Shown: piece after piece, positions 1 through 5,322 of the stretch
How positions within the stretch are numbered: the stretch's first letter is position 1
How the letters are laid out: the number at the start of each line of letters is the position of its first letter
Assembly: GCA_009783365.1 (NCBI GenBank)
Contig: WRHG01000123.1
Coordinates: 1 to 5,931, forward strand
Source of the DNA: Clostridia bacterium
GTDB taxonomy: Bacteria > Bacillota_A > Clostridia > Christensenellales > Aristaeellaceae
Direction of reading: 5' to 3'
Length of the DNA stretch: 5,931 bases
Made by a program: the position numbers and the translations under genes
Notes under the pieces: generated by a model
What the model was told of the DNA's origin: nothing
Database searches by the model: none
Seen by the model: the letters and a program-made list of their open reading frames with translations, nothing else

Positions 1-1
1 A

Positions 2-1021
2 ACCGGAACCATCACCGAAGGCAAGCCCGAAGTTACGGATATTATAGTAGGGAATGGGGAGTGGGGAATGGGGAGTGAGAAGATCGGGAACAAGGAAGCG
101 CCCTCCCCGGATCTGCTTATGCAACTGACGGCAGCCGCGGAAAAAGGAAGCGAACACCCGCTGGGCCGGGCCATAGTGCAGGAAGCGGAAAGACGCGGCC
201 TTGAGCTGCCTGCGGTAACGGAATTCAAAGCCATACCCGGCCGGGGCATAGAAGCTAATATTGAGGAATGGGGAAATACAACGGTCTCCATCCTCATCGG
301 AAACAGAAAGCTCATGGAGGAACGTAGCATCGCGCTTTCGGAACTTGAGGCTGATTCCGGCCGGCTGGCGTCCGAAGGAAAGACGCCGATGTATGTTGCC
401 GTCGGCGGAGAAGTAATCGGAATGGTAGCCGTAGCTGATATCGTAAAACGGTCCAGCAAGGCGGCTATACATTGCCTGCGTCAGATGGGCATCGAGGTTG
501 TGATGATAACCGGCGATAACCGAAAAACCGCGGACGCAATCGCCGGGCAAGTAGGCATAGACCGGGTGCTGGCGGATGTGCTGCCGCAGGACAAAACCAA
601 CGAGGTAAAAAAATTGCAAAGCGAAGGTTGTAAGGTGGCCATGGTGGGAGACGGAATCAACGACGCCCCCGCTCTGGTTCAGGCTGATATCGGGATCGCT
701 ATCGGCTCCGGTACGGATGTGGCGATGGAGTCGGCGGATGTTGTGCTGATGCGTTCCGACTTGATGGATGTGCCCGCGGCCATTGCGTTGAGCAGAAGAA
801 CCATCCGTACCGTCAAACAGAACCTGTTTTGGGCCTTCGGATATAATGTTATCGGAATCCCCATCGCGGCGGGGGTTCTCTACGCTTTCGGCGGCCCCTT
901 GTTGAATCCTGTACTTGCCGCTGCAGCTATGAGCTTAAGTTCTGTTTCCGTTCTGATCAACGCTCTGCGGCTCAAGCGGTTCCGAATAGATCAAGAATAC
1001 AACGCCCGTGAAAACGATTGA
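2..1021 (+). CDS. copA: Cu(+)-exporting P1B-type ATPase CopA, C-terminal 339 residues (5' end outside window)
   Basis: The frame is open from the first bases and begins [14 protein letters not shown], the sequence right after the phosphorylated Asp of P-type ATPases, so the gene starts upstream; the ATG at 68 is internal. Seen (numbering from base 2): SEHPLG with the P1B His-Pro at 52-53, GRG at 80-82, TGDN at 170-173, GDGINDAP at 216-223, then two membrane helices. The first of these carries Tyr-Asn (281-282) and the second Met-x-x-Ser-Ser (310-314), the Cu(+) site signature of subtype P1B-1. By family knowledge it exports cytosolic Cu(+) using ATP. The metal-binding N-terminus, the CPC helix and the catalytic Asp are not visible here. 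An unusual Gly-rich insertion of roughly 14 residues (17-30) follows TDI and is encoded by a heptad repeat. Silver or other Cu-like specificity cannot be excluded. Confidence 0.93.
   Translation, partial: TGTITEGKPEVTDIIVGNGEWGMGSEKIGNKEAPSPDLLMQLTAAAEKGSEHPLGRAIVQEAERRGLELPAVTEFKAIPGRGIEANIEEWGNTTVSILIGNRKLMEERSIALSELEADSGRLASEGKTPMYVAVGGEVIGMVAVADIVKRSSKAAIHCLRQMGIEVVMITGDNRKTADAIAGQVGIDRVLADVLPQDKTNEVKKLQSEGCKVAMVGDGINDAPALVQADIGIAIGSGTDVAMESADVVLMRSDLMDVPAAIALSRRTIRTVKQNLFWAFGYNVIGIPIAAGVLYAFGGPLLNPVLAAAAMSLSSVSVLINALRLKRFRIDQEYNAREND
50..77 (+). repeat. Four tandem heptads (GGGAATG / GGGAGTG alternating), G-quadruplex pattern, inside copA
   Basis: The bases read GGGAATG, GGGAGTG, GGGAATG, GGGAGTG, that is, two perfect copies of a 14-bp unit. 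The run fits a canonical quadruplex pattern on the plus strand: G3, AAT, G4, AGT, G4, AAT, G4, with three-base loops. It lies in frame within copA and codes GNGEWGMGS. The next 14 bases (AGAAGAT, CGGGAAC) may be decayed units, which would make the array 42 bp, a whole number of codons. Similar G-rich heptanucleotide repeats are known from cyanobacteria; any relation is inference. Confidence 0.85.
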
Positions 1022-1046
1022 AATCCATCTGTCTTTTTGATACACT
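1018..1046 (+). promoter_or_regulatory. Candidate sigma-A promoter with extended -10, ahead of the flavoprotein gene
   Basis: TTGAAA (1018-1023, overlapping the copA stop codon) is followed after 17 bases by TACACT (1041-1046). TG at 1038-1039 gives an extended -10. The -35 matches consensus at five of six bases and the -10 at four of six. A start near 1053 would leave a leader of about 50 bases before the ATG at 1102. The match could be chance, but position and spacing suit an independent promoter for the next gene. Confidence 0.45.
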
Positions 1047-1048
1047 GA

Positions 1049-1084
1049 AAAGGCGGCGGGAAGGCAAACGGGCTTCACGCCTTT
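1049..1084 (+). other. Imperfect hairpin in the leader of the flavoprotein gene
   Basis: AAAGGCG (1049-1055) pairs perfectly with CGCCTTT (1078-1084). Inside, GAAG (1060-1063) can pair with CTTC (1073-1076). No U-tract follows, so it is not a normal intrinsic terminator. It ends 5 bases before the ribosome site and could affect translation or protect the 3' end of the copA message. A transcript starting near 1053 would lose much of the left arm, so the full hairpin would form mainly on read-through RNA from copA. Confidence 0.35.
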
Positions 1085-1089
1085 GAAAC

Positions 1090-1093
1090 GGAG
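1090..1093 (+). promoter_or_regulatory. Ribosome site that decides the flavoprotein start
   Basis: GGAG lies 8 bases before the ATG at 1102. A GTG at 1093 in the same frame would add three residues, but it overlaps this site and has no ribosome site of its own, so the ATG at 1102 is preferred. Confidence 0.6.
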
Positions 1094-1101
1094 TGATTGC
1101 C

Positions 1102-1956
1102 ATGGTGGATGTCGTGGTTGTCGGCAAGGGACCGGCCGGATGGTCCTGCGCGATGACGGCGCGTATGAGGGGGCTCAGCGTGGCGGTGGTCGCCCCGGAT
1201 AACGCAGCAGGCTGGCTGGAAAGAGCAGAACGGATTGATAACTACCCTGGTATGCCGCAAATATCAGGCCGCGAGTTGCTGGACTGTTTTGCCCGACAGG
1301 CGGCGGACCTGGGTGTGGAAAGCCGCACAGGGTTGGTCCGCCAGATCTTACCCAATGACAAAACCTTTCTGTTGCTGGTAGAAAACGACGTGATGGAATG
1401 CAAGGCGGTAGTGCTGGCCATGGGATCTGCCAGACCTGCGCTGCTGGATGGGGAAGAAGCGTTCATCGGGCAGGGGGTTAGCTATTGCGCCACCTGCGAC
1501 GGCATGCTATACCGGGGTAAGCGCCTGGCGGCGCTTCTCACATCTGCGGAGGATCTGAAGGAAGCCGCATTCTTGAGCACACTGGCGGCGTCTGTAGACT
1601 GCTATCCAATTAAAAAGCCCTTGCCGGAGGCGCTGAACGACAGCATGCGGCAGGTCCGCGAAAAGCCGGTTGCCATTCGCCGTGAGGAAGCCGGGCTGAT
1701 CCTCCAAACGGAAAAAAACGCACGGCCATACGATGGGATTTTTATTTTCCGGGCTGCTATGCCGCTTCATCTGCTGCTATCTGAAATCAAGATCGAAAAC
1801 AGCTTCATCGCTGTGGACCGGTCTATGCGGACCAATATGCCGGGGGTATTCGCCGCAGGAGATTGCACGGGGAAACCTTTGCAAATCGCAAAATCGGTAG
1901 GGGAAGGAAACGTCGCGGCCATTACCGCAGCGGAATATATTAACGCAGTTGGATGA
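1102..1956 (+). CDS. Thioredoxin-reductase-like FAD flavoprotein lacking NAD(P)H-binding motifs (284 aa)
   Basis: Likely a cytoplasmic disulfide reductase of the low-molecular-weight thioredoxin reductase fold. Seen: the FAD dinucleotide fold GKGPAG at 8-13, NYPGMPQISG near 47-56, the redox-active CATCD at 129-133, and the second FAD motif PGVFAAGDC at 247-255 followed by a normal TrxR C-terminus. The middle domain (about 139-225) aligns by eye with the NADPH domain, but the glycine loop usually written GGGNSA is replaced by LTSAED (146-151), and the HRR that binds the NADPH phosphate is replaced by PIKK (169-172). At 284 residues it is shorter than the usual 310 or so. Loss of both motifs is the mark of the ferredoxin-linked or otherwise pyridine-nucleotide-independent reductases described in clostridia. 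The electron donor and the substrate are not shown by the sequence. It lies 80 bp after copA, so a role in thiol or copper stress is possible. Confidence 0.8.
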   Translation: MVDVVVVGKGPAGWSCAMTARMRGLSVAVVAPDNAAGWLERAERIDNYPGMPQISGRELLDCFARQAADLGVESRTGLVRQILPNDKTFLLLVENDVMECKAVVLAMGSARPALLDGEEAFIGQGVSYCATCDGMLYRGKRLAALLTSAEDLKEAAFLSTLAASVDCYPIKKPLPEALNDSMRQVREKPVAIRREEAGLILQTEKNARPYDGIFIFRAAMPLHLLLSEIKIENSFIAVDRSMRTNMPGVFAAGDCTGKPLQIAKSVGEGNVAAITAAEYINAVG

Positions 1957-2017
1957 AAACGGATTGATTTACCGTTGTATCAATGTTGTATGGAATCAAG
2001 GAAGGACCGCCTATACT

Positions 2018-2025
2018 AAAGGAGG
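2018..2025 (+). promoter_or_regulatory. Strong ribosome site fixing the start of the 347-aa secreted protein
   Basis: AAAGGAGG sits 8 bases before the ATG at 2034. The frame is open from an earlier ATG at 1983, but that start lacks a ribosome site and would put 17 polar residues before an otherwise well-formed signal peptide. Confidence 0.8.
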
Positions 2026-2033
2026 AACGACTT

Positions 2034-3077
2034 ATGATGAACCGTTTGCAGAGGAAAACGCTGGCCTTAACCATTGCCATTTGCATATCGCTTGCAGGGA
2101 TGGCGGGCGCGATGGCGCAGGCCGCTTCCGACTTTGAGGCTTTGGAGCCCTTGATGAACCTGATCGCCGATGTGGCGATTATCCAAAGCACCGCGGAAAC
2201 CGAAGCCATTCAAGGGGCGGATGGCACGTTGAGCAATACATTCATCAGCACTTTCTTCGCCTTGCGGGATAAAGCGGATCCCGCCCTGGGCCTTACGCAG
2301 GAAATGGCAGAAAACCCTGAACAGCAAGCCGCGTTCCTCACCAGGGTATTTGCGGCTCAATTGCCCACCCTGGAACCTATAACCTACACGGAAGATCATG
2401 ATGGATTCATCGGATTTCGCCCCGTTACGGTAAATAATGCCCTGGATGTTCAGGGAATTCAAATCATCGGTGAGATATATCGGGCGGACAAACCTCTCTC
2501 ACAACTAAGCGATGTCGAGCAACAGGACGTGCTATGGCTTGAGCGTGCAATTTTTTCGTTTCAAAGCGACGCAAGCGCTATGAACGGCTTCCGTCTGACG
2601 GGGTTTGCAGTAGGGACGGAATTAAGCATGGAACAGGCGGTACAGAGTTATTTCGATGAAATCCTTGTAGAGTACGTGAACACCAGCCTCGGCTTCACCG
2701 TTCAATACCCCAGCGTGTTTACCGATAATCTATTGAGGGAAGATGACGCAGGCGTATCCGCAAAACTTCCCGATGAAAGCGCATCCTTCTTCGCAAAACG
2801 CGTGGATAACGTAAACGAGTCCGATTTGCGAAATTATGTGGATATCATCGCTAACGGCATCCCAGGTTCAAAAGCGCAATTTAACGACGAACTTCGGTAC
2901 GCCACGGTGATGTACAGCACGGATGAAGGTTTCACAGTGTTCAGCGTGTACATCGTCACTGACATGCATATATATCAGGCTGAACTATCCTACCGCACAG
3001 ATCTGAGCATGCAGTACAGCATGTACACAACGTATCTGGAGTACTCGTTCATGGTGGACGAGATCGCAATGGGCTAA
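2034..3077 (+). CDS. Secreted protein of unknown function, weakly PsbP-like C-terminal half (347 aa)
   Basis: I do not recognise the family with confidence. It starts with a clear signal peptide: a basic MMNRLQRK, a hydrophobic stretch to about residue 25, and likely cleavage after AMA (28) or AQA (30). There is no lipobox; the only cysteine (17) lies in the signal peptide, so the mature protein has none. The mature part is acidic with two regions: about 32-205, mostly helical in appearance and without known motifs, and about 214-347, beginning YVNTSLGFTVQYPSVF, the kind of opening seen in PsbP-like/DUF1795-type domains (Gly-Phe-x-hydrophobic-x-Tyr-Pro), then alternating strands ending in LEYSFMVDE. 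It probably acts outside the membrane or in the cell wall. The next gene follows after 15 bp and is also secreted. I see no convincing promoter in the 77 bp before it. Confidence 0.8.
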   Translation: MMNRLQRKTLALTIAICISLAGMAGAMAQAASDFEALEPLMNLIADVAIIQSTAETEAIQGADGTLSNTFISTFFALRDKADPALGLTQEMAENPEQQAAFLTRVFAAQLPTLEPITYTEDHDGFIGFRPVTVNNALDVQGIQIIGEIYRADKPLSQLSDVEQQDVLWLERAIFSFQSDASAMNGFRLTGFAVGTELSMEQAVQSYFDEILVEYVNTSLGFTVQYPSVFTDNLLREDDAGVSAKLPDESASFFAKRVDNVNESDLRNYVDIIANGIPGSKAQFNDELRYATVMYSTDEGFTVFSVYIVTDMHIYQAELSYRTDLSMQYSMYTTYLEYSFMVDEIAMG

Positions 3078-3092
3078 AAGCCGGGAGGGTAC

Positions 3093-3866
3093 ATGATATA
3101 TTCAAAGGCTCTGCGATGGCTTTGGGCGCTACTGGTCTGTATGCTGGTTTCGGTCTCCGCTTTTGCCCAGGTACTGGAAATGGCTGATTCCATAAGCAGC
3201 ATACAGACATATCCCAAAGGGGCGCAGCAGGAACAAGCCGCTTACTGGTTTCAGTATGAATACCCTCAATTTTTGGCGCATACCACTGCTGATCAAGCCA
3301 TTAACGCCTATTACCAGGCTGTTCGCGACGATTTGAATGCTTTCCTCATGTCGCACGTTGAAGAGCGGCTGGCCCTGCGTGAACCGGAGGAACCGGCCTA
3401 CTATACGGATCTTGCCTATCAGGTGACGGCAAATACGGATTCATACGTAAGCGTCTTACTCACCAGCCAGCAGTTTTTGGGTTATTCGCAAAGTGATCGA
3501 ATCGAAGCAAACGTGTTTGCCAGGAACGGGGTATACGCAGGTCAATTGGTAACTCTCTCCCAGGTGATGGGCCTGGAGCAGGAAGGCGACGAGTTTGACG
3601 CCAAGGCCAGTTATGCGAGCCAATTGGTCTATAAACTGGTATGGAAGATCATGGAAGAGCAGAAGGCAAGCCAGCAAAAAGATTTCTTTGAGGGTTTGAC
3701 CCCGGCGGATGTTGAAGCGGCGCTTAACCCGGAAACGGATTTTTACATGGATATGGATGGAAATCTGGTGTTTTACATCCAGGCTGGAATTGTAAGCAGC
3801 GAAGTGGAGGGGATTCATACCTATCCATTCTCGCCGGCGGAACTGTTGACCGCGGTGAGGGAATAG
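3093..3866 (+). CDS. Secreted DUF3298/RsiV-like domain protein (257 aa)
   Basis: A signal peptide is visible: Lys and Arg at 5 and 8, a hydrophobic core 9-24, probable cleavage after AFA (25). No lipobox or other transmembrane helix is seen. The mature part follows the layout of DUF3298-type extracellular domains (as in RsiV-like proteins and the N-terminal part of PdaC-like deacetylases): a strand with YEYPQF (55-60), helix DQAINAYYQAVRDDLNAFL (67-85), paired strands at 106-124, a variant of the 'tGk.ltLsdlf' stretch at 145-160, and near the C-terminus DFYMDMDGNLVFYIQ then EGIHTYPFSPAELL (216-252). The Gly-Ala-His motif usual before the central strand is absent; SQSDRIEAN stands there. Function is unknown; ligand binding or cell-wall association is a family-level guess. 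GGAG of the GGGAGGG ribosome site lies 5 bases before the ATG, and the gene surely shares an mRNA with the one before it. Confidence 0.75.
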   Translation: MIYSKALRWLWALLVCMLVSVSAFAQVLEMADSISSIQTYPKGAQQEQAAYWFQYEYPQFLAHTTADQAINAYYQAVRDDLNAFLMSHVEERLALREPEEPAYYTDLAYQVTANTDSYVSVLLTSQQFLGYSQSDRIEANVFARNGVYAGQLVTLSQVMGLEQEGDEFDAKASYASQLVYKLVWKIMEEQKASQQKDFFEGLTPADVEAALNPETDFYMDMDGNLVFYIQAGIVSSEVEGIHTYPFSPAELLTAVRE

Positions 3867-3890
3867 GGCAAACGTCGGGCATCAGCAGCG

Positions 3891-4415
3891 CTAATCAATA
3901 AAGCGGACCACTTGCGCGGTTTTATCCACCTTATGCCCTTTTGCGGAAGCGTCCGGATAACCGAGGGCCGCCATACCATAGACGGAATGATCCTGCGGAA
4001 TCCCGTAGGCAGTGAGCATAGCCCGGACATCAGGCACATTTTGCACCGCTTTCATTTGATTGATCCAGCAGGAACCGATCCCCAGGCTGTGAGCCGTCAA
4101 GAATATGTTTTCCAACGCGCAGGCGCAGTCAAAACCGCTGTTAGGATTGCCGGGCTCGTTACTGACCAGCACCAGCGCCGTGGGACGGTAGAGGTCATAA
4201 TCCTCCTTGCCGAGGGCTTGGGCCATAGCCGCCGTTAAGATTTGGATGTCGTTCCTCTTATGGAGTACGGTGAATTGCCTGGTTTGACGATTCATACCGC
4301 TGGGCGCATAGACGCCCGCCTTTACGATATCCTGCAAGTCTTCCCTGCGGACCGGCTCATTGGTAAATGCGCGGCAACTGCGGCGGTCTAAAATGTTTTG
4401 AAGGACTAAATGCAT
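3891..4415 (-). CDS. Short FMN-dependent nitroreductase family protein (174 aa)
   Basis: A cytoplasmic flavin oxidoreductase of the nitroreductase superfamily; such enzymes use NAD(P)H to reduce nitro compounds, quinones or flavins. Seen: the N-terminal RRSCRAF (11-17), where the Arg-Arg-Ser binds FMN phosphate, APSGMNRQ (37-44), the helix around 97-111 leading to LGIGSCWINQ (111-120), and ALGYP (150-154). The last three match the FMN and dimer contacts of the family. Length is typical of the compact clostridial members. The native substrate cannot be read from sequence. I chose the ATG at 4415 because AGGAGG lies 5 bases upstream; a longer frame to 4535 would overlap the permease gene and add unrelated residues. 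The gene is co-oriented with the ABC permeases and lies 58 bp behind them, so it could be read through from them or use its own promoter. Its stop faces that of the DUF3298-like gene. Confidence 0.9.
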   Translation of the reverse strand: MHLVLQNILDRRSCRAFTNEPVRREDLQDIVKAGVYAPSGMNRQTRQFTVLHKRNDIQILTAAMAQALGKEDYDLYRPTALVLVSNEPGNPNSGFDCACALENIFLTAHSLGIGSCWINQMKAVQNVPDVRAMLTAYGIPQDHSVYGMAALGYPDASAKGHKVDKTAQVVRFID

Positions 4416-4420
4416 AGGAG

Positions 4421-4426
4421 CCTCCT
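4421..4426 (-). promoter_or_regulatory. Ribosome site that decides the nitroreductase start
   Basis: Read on the minus strand, AGGAGG is followed after 5 bases by the ATG at 4415. This rules out the upstream in-frame start at 4535. The site is part of the near-symmetric AGGAGGCTCCT. Confidence 0.8.
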
Positions 4427-4450
4427 TATACAAATAATATAACTGGTAGC

Positions 4451-4465
4451 ATAACACTGTGGTAT
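4451..4465. promoter_or_regulatory. 15-bp operator-like inverted repeat upstream of the nitroreductase gene
   Basis: ATAACACTGTGGTAT is nearly its own reverse complement: ATA-n-CAC-n-GTG-n-TAT, with mismatches only at one symmetric pair and the central base. It lies between the permease stop codon and the nitroreductase ribosome site. On the minus strand an A+T-rich TATATT (4441-4436) lies downstream and could be a -10; a -35 at the right distance would fall inside the repeat but is poor. A repressor or activator site is plausible. I cannot assign a regulator. Confidence 0.3.
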
Positions 4466-4473
4466 TCGCCGGT

Positions 4474-5307
4474 TTATTTGGGCTTGGACAAGCCGAAGGC
4501 CGTTCCCTGGATAAAATAATTGCGCAGGCATACAAATAACGTCAGCGTAGGTATGCTTGTGACCAAAACGGCCGTCATCAGCACGGTCAGATTGCCGCCG
4601 CCTTCGCCCGCGATTTGCGCAATTGATACCATTACCGGTCGCACCGACGGTCCCTGTGACAGCACCATCCCAAACAGCAGGTCATTCCAAATCCACATGG
4701 CCTGAAACACCATAACCACTGCGGTCGGTACTTTTAACAGCGGTGCATAAATCAATGGGAAAGCAGACCATGCGCTGCATCCGTCAATCATAGCCGATTC
4801 GCGAATTTCATGCGAAAAACTCATAAAATGCCCCCGGTATACGAATGTGGCAAACGGCGTACATATGGTGGCGTAGAATAAAACCATACCCAATCTGGTG
4901 TCATATAGATTTGTTGAGATGTAGAGCTGATATAGAGGCAGCAGGTACATCTGAAAGGGAAACACTGTGCCCGCATAGATGAGCATGAAGATCAGAAAGC
5001 TGAACTTCGGCTTGACGATTGATATCCCGTAGGCTGCCATGGAACTGACAAGAATACAGCTCAGCGTTCCCAAAACCGCATACAGAAGCGAGTTGGTAAA
5101 GTGGCGCATCAGCGCAAAAGAGGTTGTTGCCGTGTTTAAATTCTCGATGATATGGACCTGCAGCGGCATGTGGTAAAACCGTGACGTGATGAAATCATTG
5201 GGCGATTTCAACGCGCTGGCAAATGAGATGAGGATGGGAAGCAGCCAGATTGCCGCGAGCAGTGAAAGCCCTGTAATGCGAACGATGTGTTTGCTTTTGG
5301 GGTTCAT
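4474..5307 (-). CDS. Carbohydrate-type ABC importer permease, MalG class (277 aa)
   Basis: An inner-membrane subunit of a sugar-type (CUT1, MalG-like) ABC importer. Six hydrophobic segments can be picked out at about 10-30, 72-92, 104-122, 140-158, 193-213 and 240-260. The cytoplasmic EAA loop that docks with the ATPase is at 170-189 (E170, S171 in place of the first Ala, A172, then IDG at 174-176 and a Pro at 189). The C-terminus WNDLLFGMVLSQ (207-218) and NYFIQGTAFGLSKPK (263-277) are typical of MalG, and the length is normal. The start ATG lies 15 bp after the stop of the upstream permease, so the two are co-transcribed and probably form the heterodimeric channel. The ribosome site is an unusual run of six G, 5 bases before the ATG. 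Substrate unknown; no binding protein or ATPase is in the window. Confidence 0.92.
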   Translation of the reverse strand: MNPKSKHIVRITGLSLLAAIWLLPILISFASALKSPNDFITSRFYHMPLQVHIIENLNTATTSFALMRHFTNSLLYAVLGTLSCILVSSMAAYGISIVKPKFSFLIFMLIYAGTVFPFQMYLLPLYQLYISTNLYDTRLGMVLFYATICTPFATFVYRGHFMSFSHEIRESAMIDGCSAWSAFPLIYAPLLKVPTAVVMVFQAMWIWNDLLFGMVLSQGPSVRPVMVSIAQIAGEGGGNLTVLMTAVLVTSIPTLTLFVCLRNYFIQGTAFGLSKPK

Positions 5308-5312
5308 TGTTG

Positions 5313-5318
5313 CCCCCC
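5313..5318 (-). promoter_or_regulatory. Non-canonical poly-G ribosome site of the MalG-type permease
   Basis: On the minus strand GGGGGG stands 5 bases before the ATG at 5307, inside the 15-bp gap after the upstream gene. It can pair with the CCUCC of 16S rRNA only partly, so translation may depend on coupling to the upstream gene. Confidence 0.4.
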
Positions 5319-5322
5319 GTTT

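Noticed and set aside
68..1021. copA fragment starting at the ATG at 68
   Set aside because: The same frame is open to base 2 and encodes the conserved [14 protein letters not shown], so the ATG is internal to a larger gene. It also lies inside the heptad array and has no reason to be a start, although its upstream G-rich bases look a little like a ribosome site.
2012..2017. TATACT as a -10 box before the secreted pair
   Set aside because: It matches well, but transcription would begin within the ribosome site, about 10 bases before the ATG, and there is no good -35 at 16-18 bases. The GTTGTAT direct repeat at 1974-1980 and 1985-1991 was also too weak to call.
1983..2033. Longer N-terminus for the 347-aa secreted protein
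   Set aside because: The 17 extra residues are polar and precede a complete signal peptide; AAAGGAGG is correctly placed only for the ATG at 2034.
2067..2462. 131-residue minus-strand open frame
   Set aside because: It lies wholly antisense to the secreted-protein gene, has no ribosome site or recognisable motif, and is best explained as a shadow of that gene's codon use. The same applies to the antisense frame at 3456-3818 and the plus-strand frame at 3912-4238.
3093..3170. Lipoprotein signal in the DUF3298-like protein (Cys16)
   Set aside because: The residues before the cysteine are LLV, which lack the small residue required at position -1 of a lipobox; cleavage after AFA fits a normal signal peptidase I site.
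3883..3910. Possible bidirectional terminator between the convergent genes
   Set aside because: Only a 4-bp stem with a 9-base loop can be formed and no T-run follows on either strand.
4416..4535. Forty-residue N-terminal extension of the nitroreductase
   Set aside because: It overlaps the permease gene end, has no family similarity, and the strong ribosome site selects the ATG at 4415.
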